A stretch of DNA of 64,000 bases from Sphingomonas prati (GTDB taxonomy: Bacteria; Pseudomonadota; Alphaproteobacteria; Sphingomonadales; Sphingomonadaceae), in contig NZ_BMJP01000001.1 in NCBI RefSeq assembly GCF_014643515.1, forward strand, positions 62,001 through 126,000. Direction: 5' to 3'. Under the pieces are notes generated by a model. The model worked only from the letters and a program-made list of their open reading frames with translations, did no database searches and was not told the origin of the DNA. This document shows positions 50,415 to 60,227 of this stretch, one piece after another. Made by a program: the position numbers and the translations under genes. Each line of letters starts with the position of its first letter. The stretch's first letter is position 1.

Positions 50415-53231
50415 TTACAGCGTGCGTTCGCGCTCTTCGACCTCGAACGTCTCGACGATGTCGCCCGCCTTGATGTCGGTCGACCCTTCGATCGTGATAC
50501 CGCACTCCAGACCTGCGCGCACTTCCGGCACGTCGTCCTTGAACCGGCGGAGCGACGAGATCGACCCGTTGTAGATGATGACGTCGTCGCGCAGCACGCG
50601 GGCACGCAGCTTCTGGCGGATATAGCCTTCGACCACGAGCAGACCCGCTGCCTTGCCATGCTTGCCCGCCGAGAAGACCTCGCGGATTTCGGCACGACCG
50701 ACGACATGCTCCAGATACTCCGGCCCAAGCTGCCCGGCCATCGCGGCGCGGATCTCGTCCAGCAGGTCGTAGATGACGTCGTAATATTTGAGCGCCACGC
50801 CGTCCCGCGTCGCCAGTTCGCGTGCCTTGCTGTTCGCACGCACGTTGAACCCGATGATCGGGGCACGCGACGCCGCCGCCAGCGACACGTCGCTTTCGGT
50901 GATGCCGCCCACGCCCGAATGCAGGATCCGGACCTGGATGAGGTCAGTCGAGATCTTGTTGAGCGATGCCACGATCGCTTCGACCGAGCCCTGCGCATCC
51001 GCCTTGACGACCAGCGGGAACTGCTGCGCCTGCTTTTCGCGGAGTGCCGAGAACATCGTCTCGAGATTGGCCGGGGCCGACGTGGTCCGCTTCTGCTGGA
51101 TCACGCTGGCACGGTAATCCGCGACTTCACGCGCACGCGCCTCATTCTCGACCACCGACAGCGGATCACCCGCCGACGGCACGCCGGTCAGACCCAGCAC
51201 CTGCACCGGCATCGACGGAAGCGCGAGCTTCACGTTCTTGCCCTTGTCGTCGATCAGCGCGCGGACCTTGCCGCTCTCGGCACCCACCACGAAGATGTCG
51301 CCGACGCGCAGCGTGCCGCGCCCGACCAAGACGGTCGCAACCGCACCACGGCCCTTGTCGAGCGTCGCTTCCACCACGGTACCCTCGGCCGGACGATCCG
51401 GGTTGGCACGCAGTTCGAGCAAGTCGGCCTGCAGCTCGATCTTGTCGATCAGCTCCTCCAGCCCGGTCTTCTTGGTCGCGGAAACCTCCACGTCCTGGAC
51501 GTCGCCGCCCATTTCCTCGACCTGCACGTCGTACTGCAGCAGCGCCTGGCGGATCTTGGACGCATCCGAACCCGGCTTGTCCATCTTGTTGATCGCCACG
51601 ATCATCGGCACGCCCGCGGCGCGAACATGGCTGATCGCCTCGATCGTCTGCGGCCGCATGCCGTCGTCGCCGGCCACCACCAGCACGACGATGTCGGTGA
51701 TGTTGGCGCCGCGCGCACGCATGTCACTGAACGCTTCATGGCCCGGCGTGTCGAGGAACGTGATCTTGTTCCCCGACTTCACTGTCACCTGATAGGCGCC
51801 GATATGCTGGGTGATCCCGCCCGCTTCGCCCGATGCGACGTTCGCACCGCGCAGCGCGTCGAGCAGCGAGGTCTTGCCGTGATCGACATGGCCCATGATC
51901 GTGACGACCGGCGGACGCGTGACCTGCGTGTCGTCGGAATCGACTTCCTCGTGGCTCGTCAGGTCGATGTCGCTGTCCGACACGCGGTTGATGTTGTGGC
52001 CGAACTCGGTGACCAGCAGCTCCGCCGTATCCTGGTCGATCGTCTGCGTGATCGTGACGGGCATGCCCATCTTGAACAGCGCCTTGACCAGGTCGGCCCC
52101 GCGTTCCGCCATGCGGTTCGCCAGTTCCTGCACGGTGATCGCTTCCGGCACGTTCACGTCGCGAACCTGCTTGATCGACGGACCGCTGTTGCCCGACCCC
52201 TTGGCCTTCTCGCGGCTGCGCTTCAGCGCGGCGAGCGAGCGGGTGCGGGCGCTGGCACCATCGTCCAGAGCGCGCGTGACGGTCAGCTTGCCCGACTGGC
52301 GACGCTCGTCGGCATTCTTTTCGCGCGACACGGGCTTTGCGGCCGGACGCGGTGCGGTCGGCAGCGGCGTGAAGCGACGCGGCGGCGGGAAACGCCCATC
52401 CGCACCGGCTTCGGCCTGCGCGGCTTCGCCGGTTGGCGCGGCTGCGGCAGCCGCCGGGGCGGCCGGTGCCGCGGCGGGGGCAGGGGCCGCCGTCGGGTTC
52501 TCGGCCGCCAGCTTGTTCTGCTCGATCCGGCGCTTCTCTTCTTCCGCGGCCTCGGCACGCAGACGATCCTCGCGACGGCGCGCTTCCTCCAGCGCCGTCA
52601 TGCGGGCCTCTTCGGCCTCGCGCAGCAGCTTGGCCTGGCGTTCCTGCCGGCTGAGCAGGTCGTTACCCGGGTTGCGGGCGGGGGCCGCCTGACGCGCTGG
52701 GGTCCGCACGGGGGCGGGGGCACGGCGCGGGGTTGCGGTCACCGGCTTCGGTGCAGGCGTCGGCTCGGGTGCCGCGACCGGCTCCGGCGCGGCTTCGACC
52801 ACGGGAGCAGGCGCCGGGGGCGGCGTCGGCACGGGCTTGGCAACCGGCGTGAAGGCACGCGGCGGCGGGAAGGCCGGTGCCGCGGCGGGCGCCTCGGGTG
52901 CCGCCTCGGCGACCGGGGCAGGTGCCTCGGCGACAGGCTCGGCGACCGGGGCCGCAACGGGCTCCGGTGCAGGGGCAGGTGCCGCAACGGGTGCCGCGAC
53001 CGGCGCCGGCGCGGCCACCACTTCGGGTGCCGCCACGGGTTCGGGTGCCGCCTGCTCGACCACAGGCTCCGCCTCGCCGGGCTTGCGGAACACGCGCGCC
53101 TTCTTGACCTCCACCACCACGGTGTTGGAACGGCCATGGCTGAAGCTCTGCTTCACCTTGCCCGTTTCGACCGTGCGGCGGACACCAAGCGGTGCGCGCA
53201 TACCAAGCTTCGGCTTTTCGTTGTCGCTCAT
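50415..53231 (-). CDS. infB: Translation initiation factor IF-2
   Basis: A 938-residue GTPase that delivers initiator tRNA to the ribosome. The first 400 residues are a low-complexity Ala/Pro/Glu/Arg region with repeated A-P-V-A and P-E-P-V-A units, then the IF2_N domain. The G domain has G-H-V-D-H-G-K-T-S, D-T-P-G-H-E-A-F and N-K-M-D-K-P. Domains II-IV follow to the end (E-R-E-R-T-L). The long N-terminal extension is usual for alphaproteobacteria. It is in the nusA-infB operon, seven bases after ylxR. Confidence 0.97.
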   Translation of the reverse strand: MSDNEKPKLGMRAPLGVRRTVETGKVKQSFSHGRSNTVVVEVKKARVFRKPGEAEPVVEQAAPEPVAAPEVVAAPAPVAAPVAAPAPAPEPVAAPVAEPVAEAPAPVAEAAPEAPAAAPAFPPPRAFTPVAKPVPTPPPAPAPVVEAAPEPVAAPEPTPAPKPVTATPRRAPAPVRTPARQAAPARNPGNDLLSRQERQAKLLREAEEARMTALEEARRREDRLRAEAAEEEKRRIEQNKLAAENPTAAPAPAAAPAAPAAAAAAPTGEAAQAEAGADGRFPPPRRFTPLPTAPRPAAKPVSREKNADERRQSGKLTVTRALDDGASARTRSLAALKRSREKAKGSGNSGPSIKQVRDVNVPEAITVQELANRMAERGADLVKALFKMGMPVTITQTIDQDTAELLVTEFGHNINRVSDSDIDLTSHEEVDSDDTQVTRPPVVTIMGHVDHGKTSLLDALRGANVASGEAGGITQHIGAYQVTVKSGNKITFLDTPGHEAFSDMRARGANITDIVVLVVAGDDGMRPQTIEAISHVRAAGVPMIVAINKMDKPGSDASKIRQALLQYDVQVEEMGGDVQDVEVSATKKTGLEELIDKIELQADLLELRANPDRPAEGTVVEATLDKGRGAVATVLVGRGTLRVGDIFVVGAESGKVRALIDDKGKNVKLALPSMPVQVLGLTGVPSAGDPLSVVENEARAREVADYRASVIQQKRTTSAPANLETMFSALREKQAQQFPLVVKADAQGSVEAIVASLNKISTDLIQVRILHSGVGGITESDVSLAAASRAPIIGFNVRANSKARELATRDGVALKYYDVIYDLLDEIRAAMAGQLGPEYLEHVVGRAEIREVFSAGKHGKAAGLLVVEGYIRQKLRARVLRDDVIIYNGSISSLRRFKDDVPEVRAGLECGITIEGSTDIKAGDIVETFEVEERERTL

Positions 53232-53238
53232 ATGGTCG

Positions 53239-54114
53239 TCAGAACCCTTCGATATTCAGCGGGGAAGGGCCTTGCGAAGCACTGTCGCAAGGCTCGATCG
53301 CCCATTCTCGTCCGATAAAGTCGCGCCAGCGATCCAGCGCCTGCGTGACTCGCGCGGCAGCAGCCGGCGTTATCAGCGCAATATGTACCACGTTTTCGCG
53401 GCCCAGCGCCATCGACAATATGGCACGGCCCGCCGGGATTACCAGACCGCGAAGATCGCTGCCCTCTTCGCCGCGGCCGACGCGGAGCGCCTGATCCAGC
53501 TTGCGATTGCCGTCGGTGCCGGCATCCGCGGCGTGCAGCAGCAGCCTGGCGACGCCCTTGCGCGCGCTCTCCGCGATCTTGTCCGATCCGGTCAGCAACG
53601 TGCCCGAGCGCGCCTCCAGCCCCAGCCGGTCGAGCGCATCGCGCTCCAGCGCTGCGGCTATGCGTGCGGGCAGGTCGTCCGGGATGGTCAGCGCCTGCGT
53701 CTTGAACGCGCGGTACAGCGCCCCCTTCAGCTTGCCCTTGGACAGCGCCGTCTCCAGCGTCGCCCGGTCCACCCCGATCCACGCCCCACGCCCCGGCGCC
53801 CGCGCCCGCACATCCGGCGCGATCGACCCGTCGGGGCCGAGCGCCAGCCGGATCAGCTTCTCCCGCGACGCGCGCACACCCGACAGGATGCAGCGCCGCT
53901 CGGGATCATGCTTGTTGGCCTTGGTATCTTCTTCGGGCTCGGCATCTGAACCCACGTCCGTGGTAAACGAAGCTCCGGGCACGACCAGGCTGTCGGCGTC
54001 CGGGTCACCGGACTCCGTTCCCGTTTCAGGGGAAGGCGCACGCACATCCCCCGCCGCATCGGGCGGGGGCGCATCGCGATTATCTACGAATTCGGGGCGA
54101 TCATCGTGGGACAT
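53239..54114 (-). CDS. YlxR (DUF448) and L7Ae-type RNA-binding fusion
   Basis: A 291-residue protein. Residues 1-70 are an acidic, disordered Asp/Glu/Pro-rich leader. A DUF448/YlxR domain (about 72-150) has R-R-C-I-L-S-G and G-R-G-A-W-I; the C-terminal part (about 165-265) has an L7Ae-like pattern with R-K-G-V-A-R-L-L-L-H-A. YlxR is encoded between nusA and infB in most bacteria and the fusion with an L7Ae domain is typical of alphaproteobacteria. It probably binds RNA in transcription-translation control. It overlaps the tautomerase gene by 14 bases. Confidence 0.88.
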   Translation of the reverse strand: MSHDDRPEFVDNRDAPPPDAAGDVRAPSPETGTESGDPDADSLVVPGASFTTDVGSDAEPEEDTKANKHDPERRCILSGVRASREKLIRLALGPDGSIAPDVRARAPGRGAWIGVDRATLETALSKGKLKGALYRAFKTQALTIPDDLPARIAAALERDALDRLGLEARSGTLLTGSDKIAESARKGVARLLLHAADAGTDGNRKLDQALRVGRGEEGSDLRGLVIPAGRAILSMALGRENVVHIALITPAAAARVTQALDRWRDFIGREWAIEPCDSASQGPSPLNIEGF

Positions 54115-54322
54115 CCGCGGTTGCGTCCTCCCGCGGCTTGCGATCCATGACGAGCATGGCGTTGTTGCCCCAATTCTCGGTCGCGACCTCGGTGATGACG
54201 ATGTGCGTCGTCGCCGGGTTCTTGCCGCAACGCTCGACCAGCGAGCGCGTCACGTCCTCGACCAGACCGCGCTTCTGCTCGGTGGTCAGCGGCCCTGCGA
54301 CCTTGATGTCGACGAACGGCAT
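54101..54322 (-). CDS. 4-oxalocrotonate tautomerase-like protein
   Basis: A 73-residue protein starting M-P-F-V-D-I-K-V, so Pro1 becomes N-terminal after Met removal as in the tautomerase family. The sequence T-E-Q-K-R-G-L-V-E-D-V-T matches the helix of 4-oxalocrotonate tautomerase relatives. Its ATG overlaps the nusA stop (TGATG), and it ends inside ylxR. It is thus inserted tightly in the nusA-infB operon, where no tautomerase is expected. The substrate is unknown. Confidence 0.85.
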   Translation of the reverse strand: MPFVDIKVAGPLTTEQKRGLVEDVTRSLVERCGKNPATTHIVITEVATENWGNNAMLVMDRKPREDATADVPR

Positions 54323-55947
54323 CAGGCTTCGTCCTCCGCGGCGGTGTTCGCAGGCGCTTCGTCCGAAGCCTCGGCGGCAGGCGCCTCGTCCTCGAACCAG
54401 TGCGCGCGTGCCGCCATGATGATCTCGTTGCCCTGATCTTCGGTCAGGCCATATTCCGACAGGATGCCGCTCTTCTCCGGATCGGTGCTCGGCGTGCGGC
54501 GGCGCGGTTCGACACGCTTCTTCAGGATCAGCTCATCGGTCGCCAGATCGGCCAGGTCGTCGAGCGTCTTGATGCCCGCCTTGCCCAACGTCACCAGCAT
54601 CGCCTCGGTCAGATACGGCAGGTCGGCCAGTGCGTCCTCGACGCCCATGCCCTGCCGCTCTTCGCGGTTGGCCTGCTCGCGCCGGTCCAGCGCTTCTTGC
54701 GCGCGGTTCTGCAGCTCCGCGGCCAGTTCCTCGTCGAAACCTTCGATCGCGGCGATCTCGTCGACCTCGACATAGGCCACTTCTTCCAGGCTGGAGAAGC
54801 CCTCGGCGACCAGCAGCTGGGCCAGCGTCTCGTCGACGTCCAGTTCCTTCTCGAACAGGCCGCTATTCTCGACGAATTCCTTCTGGCGCTTCTCCGAAGC
54901 ATCCGCCTCGGTCATGATGTCGATCGCCGAACCGGTCAGCTGCGACGCGAGCCGCACATTCTGGCCGCGGCGACCGATGGCGAGCGACAGCTGATCGTCG
55001 GGCACCACCACTTCGATGCGGCTGTCCTCCTCGTCGATCACGACGCGGCTGACCTGCGCCGGCTGCAACGCGTTCACCACGAACGTCGCGGTGTCGGGCG
55101 ACCAGGGGATGATGTCGATCTTCTCGCCCTGCATCTCCTGCACGACGGCCTGCACGCGGCTGCCCTTCATGCCGACGCAGGCACCGACCGGATCGATCGA
55201 GCTGTCGTGGCTGATGACGCCGATCTTCGCACGGCTGCCCGGATCGCGCGCGGCGGCCTTGATCTCGATCACCCCGTCGTAGATTTCGGGCACTTCCTGC
55301 GCGAACAGCTTCTTCATGAAATCGGGGTGCGCGCGGCTCAGGAAGATCTGCGGGCCACGCGTTTCACGGGCGACGCGCAGGATCAGCGAACGGATCCGGT
55401 CGCCGACGCGGACGACTTCGCGCGGGATCTGCGCATCGCGGCGCACGACGCCTTCGGCACGGCCCAGGTCGACGACGACATGGCCGAACTCGACACGCTT
55501 GACGACGCCGGTGATGATCTCGCCCGCGCGGTCCTTGAACTCTTCATACTGGCGGTCGCGCTCGGCATCGCGCACCTTCTGGAAGATGACCTGCTTGGCG
55601 GCCTGTGCCGCGATGCGGCCGAATTCGATGTTCGGCAGCGGATCGACGATGAAGTCGCCCACGACCGCGCCGGCCTGCAGCTTCTGCGCGTCGGCGACGC
55701 TCACCTGCTTGAAATAATCCTCGACCAGCTCGACGACCTCGACGACGCGCCACAGGCGAAGGTCGCCCGCGGTGGTGTCGATCTTCGCGCGGATGTCGTT
55801 CTCCGCGCCGTAGCGGGTGCGGGCGGCGCGCTGGATGGCGTCTTCCATCGCCTCGATCACGATCTCGCGATCGATCAGCTTTTCCTTGGCGACCGCATCG
55901 GCGATGGCGAGCAGCTCGGCCTTGTTGGCGGAAATGGCAGTGGCCAT
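54322..55947 (-). CDS. nusA: Transcription termination/antitermination factor NusA
   Basis: A 541-residue factor that binds RNA polymerase and nascent RNA. Domains in order are the N-terminal polymerase-binding domain, S1, two KH domains (with V-G-A-C-V-G-M-K-G-S-R and I-G-R-R-G-Q-N-V-R-L-A), and a C-terminal helix-hairpin-helix part with an acidic tail. ATG 55947 has GGAAGGA upstream; the frame extends to 55983 without a better site. It follows rimP by four bases. Confidence 0.97.
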   Translation of the reverse strand: MATAISANKAELLAIADAVAKEKLIDREIVIEAMEDAIQRAARTRYGAENDIRAKIDTTAGDLRLWRVVEVVELVEDYFKQVSVADAQKLQAGAVVGDFIVDPLPNIEFGRIAAQAAKQVIFQKVRDAERDRQYEEFKDRAGEIITGVVKRVEFGHVVVDLGRAEGVVRRDAQIPREVVRVGDRIRSLILRVARETRGPQIFLSRAHPDFMKKLFAQEVPEIYDGVIEIKAAARDPGSRAKIGVISHDSSIDPVGACVGMKGSRVQAVVQEMQGEKIDIIPWSPDTATFVVNALQPAQVSRVVIDEEDSRIEVVVPDDQLSLAIGRRGQNVRLASQLTGSAIDIMTEADASEKRQKEFVENSGLFEKELDVDETLAQLLVAEGFSSLEEVAYVEVDEIAAIEGFDEELAAELQNRAQEALDRREQANREERQGMGVEDALADLPYLTEAMLVTLGKAGIKTLDDLADLATDELILKKRVEPRRRTPSTDPEKSGILSEYGLTEDQGNEIIMAARAHWFEDEAPAAEASDEAPANTAAEDEA

Positions 55948-55951
55948 CGGA

Positions 55952-56509
55952 CTATCCTTCCTGCGTGGGTTCGACGCCGTCATCGGCGTCCAGTTCGACG
56001 ATCTCGTCGGCGCCGTCCGCGTTCAGCGGGGCCGTGGCCTTGAGGAGCGCGTCGGTCAAGATAAGTTTGGCGGACGCAATGCCCGTGAAAGGCAGCGTCA
56101 GTTCACCGACGCGCTCGACATACAACAGCACGTCGTCGCCATCGACGCCCTTCAGCGACGCCTCATACTGCTTCCGCCCGTCGCGCGGCTCGACCAGCTT
56201 GATGCGCGCATCGAAGCCCGCCCAGTCCTGGAAATCCTTGAGGCGGGTCAGCGGCCGGTCGATGCCGGGGGACGATACCTCGAGCCGGTACGCCTCCTCG
56301 ATCGGGTCCTTCTCGTCCAGCATGTCGGAGATGCGGCGGCTCAGCGCCTCGCAATCCGTCAGGTCCAGCTGGCGGGTGTCGGGCCGCTCGGCCATGATCT
56401 GCAGCGTCGGGTCGGACTTGCCACCGTTCATCTGCACGCGCACCAATGCGAGACCCAAGGCCTGCGCCTCCGGTTCGATCAGACTGTTCAACAAGGCGAT
56501 ATCCGCCAT
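55952..56509 (-). CDS. rimP: Ribosome maturation factor RimP
   Basis: A 185-residue protein required for 30S maturation. The conserved L-E-V-S-S-P-G-I-D-R-P-L motif and L-D-L-T-D-C-E-A-L-S-R-R match the family. ATG 56509 has AGGAG at the right distance. It is the first gene of the operon that continues with nusA; the promoter should lie in the 190-base gap to the divergent sugar dehydrogenase gene. Confidence 0.95.
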   Translation of the reverse strand: MADIALLNSLIEPEAQALGLALVRVQMNGGKSDPTLQIMAERPDTRQLDLTDCEALSRRISDMLDEKDPIEEAYRLEVSSPGIDRPLTRLKDFQDWAGFDARIKLVEPRDGRKQYEASLKGVDGDDVLLYVERVGELTLPFTGIASAKLILTDALLKATAPLNADGADEIVELDADDGVEPTQEG

Positions 56510-56699
56510 CGATGCTCCTGCGCTCTTCATGCGTCATGCATGCGTCCGTATCGCCGGACCCGGGGGGATCCGACCTCGCCAAAGTTACCAATGTCGAGAA
56601 GATGCATTTCCTCTACGCCAAACGGCCGGGGGCGGCAAGACTGCAACATAAAGCCGGGCTGCGGAGTTTTGCACCAAACGAAACTGCCGGGAGACAGTC

Positions 56700-57860
56700 A
56701 TGCGCATACCGACCACCAGCTTCACCCTCGCGTTGCTCCTCGTCGCCTGCGGCACCGCCGCGACCGACGTGGGCGAAGCCGTAGCGCAGGGCGCGTCCGC
56801 GCAGGCCCCGATCACCGCGGAACAGCCGTTCGCCGCGAAGGACTTCATCGAAACGCAGGTCGCCCGGTTCGACAGCCCCTGGGCAATGACCCCGGCGCCC
56901 GGCGGCGGTTTCCTCGTCACCGAAAAGGCCGGCACGCTCAAATATCTCCCCGCCGGCGCAAACGCCTTGGCGCGCACGGTCGTCGGGGTGCCCAAGGTCG
57001 ACGCCGCGGGGCAGGGCGGGCTGATGGACGTCGTGTTCCGCCCCGGCACCGATATGCTCTATCTCAGCTATTCGGAGGGCGGCGCCGGCGGGAAGGGCGT
57101 TGTGCTCGCCCGGGCGCGCTTCGTGCAGGATGCGAAGACCGGCCCACGGCTCGATAATGTCGAAACGTTGTTCCGCACGCCGAAGGTCGACGGCAACGGC
57201 CATTATTCCGGCCGTATCGCGTTCGCGCCCGACGGGCACCTGTTCTTCACCGCCGGCGAACGGCAGAAGTTCGATCCCGCGCAGGACCCGAAGCTGACGC
57301 TCGGCAAGGTCCTGCGCCTGACCGCAGACGGCAAGCCCGCGCCGGGCAACCCGCTCGCCACCAAGGGCTTCGACCCCGCGGTCTGGACCTACGGCCACCG
57401 CAACCTGCTCGGCATCGCATTCGATGCGAAGGGCAATCTGTGGGAGCAGGAGATGGGGCCGAAGGGCGGCGACGAGTTGAACCTCATTCTGCCTGGCCGA
57501 AACTACGGCTACCCACTCGTGTCGAACGGCGATCATTATGACGGCCGCCCGATCCCCGACCATCCGACCCGCCCGGACCTTGAGGCACCCAAGGCCAGCT
57601 GGAACCCGGTCATCTCGCCCGCCGGCCTCATGATCTATTCCGGTGCGCTGTTCCCCGCGTGGCGCGGCAACGCCTTCATCGGCGGGCTGTCGTCGAAGGC
57701 ACTCGTCCGCGTCGCGATCGACGGCACCACCGCTCGCGAGGCCGCGCGCTACGACATGGGCGCCCGCATCCGCGAGGTGGAACAGGGCCCGGACGGTGCG
57801 GTTTACGTCCTGGAAGACGGCCCTAACGCCCGCCTGCTGCGCCTGACGCCGAAGCCCTGA
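56700..57860 (+). CDS. PQQ-dependent aldose sugar dehydrogenase, lipoprotein
   Basis: A 386-residue six-bladed beta-propeller enzyme of the soluble glucose/aldose dehydrogenase family (YliI-like). The N-terminal signal ends in a lipobox, L-L-V-A-C, so it should be a lipoprotein. Characteristic runs are D-S-P-W-A-M, G-Q-G-G-L-M-D-V-V, Y-G-H-R-N-L-L-G and G-G-D-E-L-N-L-I, which frame the PQQ and Ca2+ site. It would oxidise sugars in the periplasm with PQQ as cofactor; no pqq genes are in the window. It is divergent from rimP. Confidence 0.9.
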   Translation: MRIPTTSFTLALLLVACGTAATDVGEAVAQGASAQAPITAEQPFAAKDFIETQVARFDSPWAMTPAPGGGFLVTEKAGTLKYLPAGANALARTVVGVPKVDAAGQGGLMDVVFRPGTDMLYLSYSEGGAGGKGVVLARARFVQDAKTGPRLDNVETLFRTPKVDGNGHYSGRIAFAPDGHLFFTAGERQKFDPAQDPKLTLGKVLRLTADGKPAPGNPLATKGFDPAVWTYGHRNLLGIAFDAKGNLWEQEMGPKGGDELNLILPGRNYGYPLVSNGDHYDGRPIPDHPTRPDLEAPKASWNPVISPAGLMIYSGALFPAWRGNAFIGGLSSKALVRVAIDGTTAREAARYDMGARIREVEQGPDGAVYVLEDGPNARLLRLTPKP

Positions 57861-57873
57861 AGTCGCGCCAAGC

Positions 57874-57901
57874 CGTCATCCCGGGCAGGTCCGGGATGAC
57901 G
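57874..57901. repeat. Palindrome with GTCATCCCGG core, copy 2
   Basis: CGTCATCCCGG-GCAGGT-CCGGGATGACG, an 11-pair stem, lies between two convergent genes. The core matches the element at 50361-50389. It may serve as a bidirectional 3'-end element. Confidence 0.75.
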
Positions 57902-57905
57902 ACAG

Positions 57906-58118
57906 CTACTGAACGTCGTCGATCAGCGCATCCAGCCGCTTCTGCGCGTCGCGATCATATTGCGCCGGCGCCGCATGCATCCGGCACGCATCGCTCGATC
58001 GCCAACCGAAGCGATGATCGATCGTGCAACGCTCGTCCCGCGAAGCGGACAAATAATAGAGATGGAACCCCACCGCACCGATCAGGGCGGCAAGTAGAAC
58101 AGTCACGAAGGTCTTCAT
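57906..58118 (-). CDS. Small membrane-anchored hypothetical protein
   Basis: A 70-residue protein starting at ATG 58118. The first 25 residues are a hydrophobic anchor or signal (M-K-T-F-V-T-V-L-L-A-A-L). The rest is hydrophilic with two cysteines, C-T-I-D and A-C-R-M, that could pair outside the membrane, and an acidic C-terminus. I recognise no family. It follows trmB on the same strand, 52 bases after its stop. Confidence 0.5.
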   Translation of the reverse strand: MKTFVTVLLAALIGAVGFHLYYLSASRDERCTIDHRFGWRSSDACRMHAAPAQYDRDAQKRLDALIDDVQ

Positions 58119-58170
58119 GCCGCCGCGATACCCGGCTCGCGCTTCGCCCGCCAGTGGCGAAGCGCGGCGA

Positions 58171-58851
58171 TTACCGTCGCCGGTACCGGAAGTACCAGAC
58201 CTCGTGTCCCTTGCTGCGGGCTTTCTGCTCATAGCGTGTCTCCGGCCAGTCGTCCGGGCGGACGAGGAAATCCTGAGGTCCGTCGATCAGCCATTCGAAA
58301 TCCGGGCTCTCGCCCATGATCATCATGGCCCAGCGGACATAGACGGGGTGGTCGGTCCCGAACCGGAACTCGCCACCCGGCTTCAGCTTGCGTGCGATCC
58401 GGTCGACCGGCCCGGCGTTCATGAAGCGCCGCTTGGCATGCCGCGCCTTCGGCCACGGATCGGGGTGGAGCAGATACACCCGCTCCAGCGAGGCATCCGG
58501 CAACCGCTCAAGCACGTCGAGCGCATCGCCCATGTGCAGCCGAACATTCTCGATCCCGTCCGCATCGATCTTCATCAGCGCACCGACGACGCCGTCCAGG
58601 AACGGCTCGCACCCGATGAAGCCGTGGTCGGGCCGCATCGCCGCCTGGCCCGCCAGATGTTCGCCCTTGCCGAACCCGATCTCGACCTGCATCGGCCGAT
58701 CGTCGCCGAACAGCATGGCCGCATCGATCGGCCCGGTCTCCGGCACCGCCAGCTCCGGCAGCATCCGCTCGACCAGTCCGGCCTGGCCTTCGCGCAATTT
58801 ATGTCCGGTGCGGCGGCCGTACAGCCGGCGAAGCGTCGTGGGATCTTCCAT
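58171..58851 (-). CDS. trmB: tRNA (guanine-N7-)-methyltransferase
   Basis: A 226-residue SAM-dependent enzyme that methylates G46 of tRNA. The SAM-binding motif is V-E-I-G-F-G-K-G-E-H, followed by G-C-E-P-F, L-H-P-D-P-W-P-K-A-R-H-A-K-R-R, the family signature, and F-G-T-D-H. It lies downstream of metK, which makes its methyl donor, on the same strand with a 134-base gap. Confidence 0.96.
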   Translation of the reverse strand: MEDPTTLRRLYGRRTGHKLREGQAGLVERMLPELAVPETGPIDAAMLFGDDRPMQVEIGFGKGEHLAGQAAMRPDHGFIGCEPFLDGVVGALMKIDADGIENVRLHMGDALDVLERLPDASLERVYLLHPDPWPKARHAKRRFMNAGPVDRIARKLKPGGEFRFGTDHPVYVRWAMMIMGESPDFEWLIDGPQDFLVRPDDWPETRYEQKARSKGHEVWYFRYRRR

Positions 58852-58985
58852 GACCGCGCCGGTTAGCCGACGGGGAGGGCGAGGGGAAGGCGCGTCCGAC
58901 TTCGCCCGAAACGAAACGGGACCCGGAGTGACAGGCCAAAGCCCGCAACCCCGGATCCCGCATTAGGTCCGCAATGAAGTCGGCC

Positions 58986-60173
58986 TTAGAAAGCGCGCTT
59001 CAGCTCTTCCACCAGGTCGGTCTTCTCCCACGTGAAGAAGTCGCCGTCCGGCTGACGACCGAAGTGACCGTAGGCCGCGGTCCGCGCATAGATCGGCGCG
59101 TTGAGCTTCAGATGCGTGCGGATGCCCTTCGGCGTCAGGCGCACGAGCTGCGGCAGGATGCGCTCGATCGCCGCTTCGTCCACCTGGCCGGTGCCGTGCG
59201 TGTCGACATAGAGCGACAGCGGCTCGGCCACGCCGATCGCATAGCTCAGCTGGATCGTCACGCGACGCGCCAGGCCCGCCGCCACGATGTTCTTCGCCAT
59301 GTAGCGCGTGACATAGGCAGCCGAGCGATCGACCTTCGTCGGATCCTTGCCGGAGAACGCGCCGCCGCCATGCGGGGATGCGCCGCCGTAGGTGTCGACG
59401 ATGATCTTGCGCCCGGTCAGGCCCGCGTCGCCGTCCGGCCCGCCGATTTCGAACAGCCCGGTCGGGTTGACGAAGATCGACTCGTCGCCCGGCATCCAGC
59501 CCTCGGGCAGGATCCCGGCCATCACGCCCTTGGCATAGTCACGCAGCATCGCCTGGTCGGCGCCCTTGCCGTGCTGTGTCGACACAACCAGCGCGGTCGC
59601 GCGGACCGGCTTCTCGTTCTGATATTCGAGCGTCACCTGGCTCTTGGCGTCCGGCTCCAGGAACGGTGCTGCACCGCTGTGGCGATCCTCCGCCATCTTC
59701 TCCAGGATGCGGTGCGCGTAATACAGCGTCGCGGGCATCAGGTCCGGCGTCTCGTCGGTCGCGTAACCGAACATAATGCCCTGGTCGCCGGCGCCTTCGT
59801 CCTTGTTGCCACTCTCGTCCACGCCCTGCGCGATGTGCGCCGACTGCGGATGCAGGTGGTTCGCGAAATCGGCGGTCTGCCAGTGGAACCCTTCCTGCTC
59901 GTACCCGATCCGCTTCACGGTCTCGCGCGCGGCGGCCTCGATCTCGTCGAGCGCGCCGGCGGACCAATTGCCCGCCGTGTCGATCATGCCTTCGCCGCGG
60001 ACTTCGCCGGCCAGGATGATGCGCTGCGTCGTCACCATCGTCTCGCACGCGACACGCGCCTGCGCGTCCTTGCCCAGGAACAGGTCGACGACCGCATCCG
60101 AGATCTGGTCGGCAACCTTGTCGGGATGGCCTTCGGAGACACTTTCGGAAGTGAACAGGAACGTATCGCGCAT
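58986..60173 (-). CDS. metK: S-adenosylmethionine synthetase
   Basis: A 395-residue enzyme that makes SAM from methionine and ATP. The start [19 protein letters not shown] is the family N-terminus, so ATG 60173 is used although the frame opens at 60218. Other landmarks are [10 protein letters not shown] and [12 protein letters not shown]. An AT-rich palindrome lies 55-78 bases upstream, between lnt and metK, and is a likely control site. Confidence 0.97.
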   Translation of the reverse strand: MRDTFLFTSESVSEGHPDKVADQISDAVVDLFLGKDAQARVACETMVTTQRIILAGEVRGEGMIDTAGNWSAGALDEIEAAARETVKRIGYEQEGFHWQTADFANHLHPQSAHIAQGVDESGNKDEGAGDQGIMFGYATDETPDLMPATLYYAHRILEKMAEDRHSGAAPFLEPDAKSQVTLEYQNEKPVRATALVVSTQHGKGADQAMLRDYAKGVMAGILPEGWMPGDESIFVNPTGLFEIGGPDGDAGLTGRKIIVDTYGGASPHGGGAFSGKDPTKVDRSAAYVTRYMAKNIVAAGLARRVTIQLSYAIGVAEPLSLYVDTHGTGQVDEAAIERILPQLVRLTPKGIRTHLKLNAPIYARTAAYGHFGRQPDGDFFTWEKTDLVEELKRAF

Positions 60174-60227
60174 GGGTAAAAGCAGCCTTTCCAGTAGAAC
60201 GGGCGTCGTAGAGGACACCGCATATAA

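Noticed and set aside
52440-53130. Tandem-repeat DNA in the infB 5' part
   Set aside because: It is the Ala/Pro-rich IF-2 leader in GC-rich codons, normal for alphaproteobacteria, not an independent repeat array or CRISPR.
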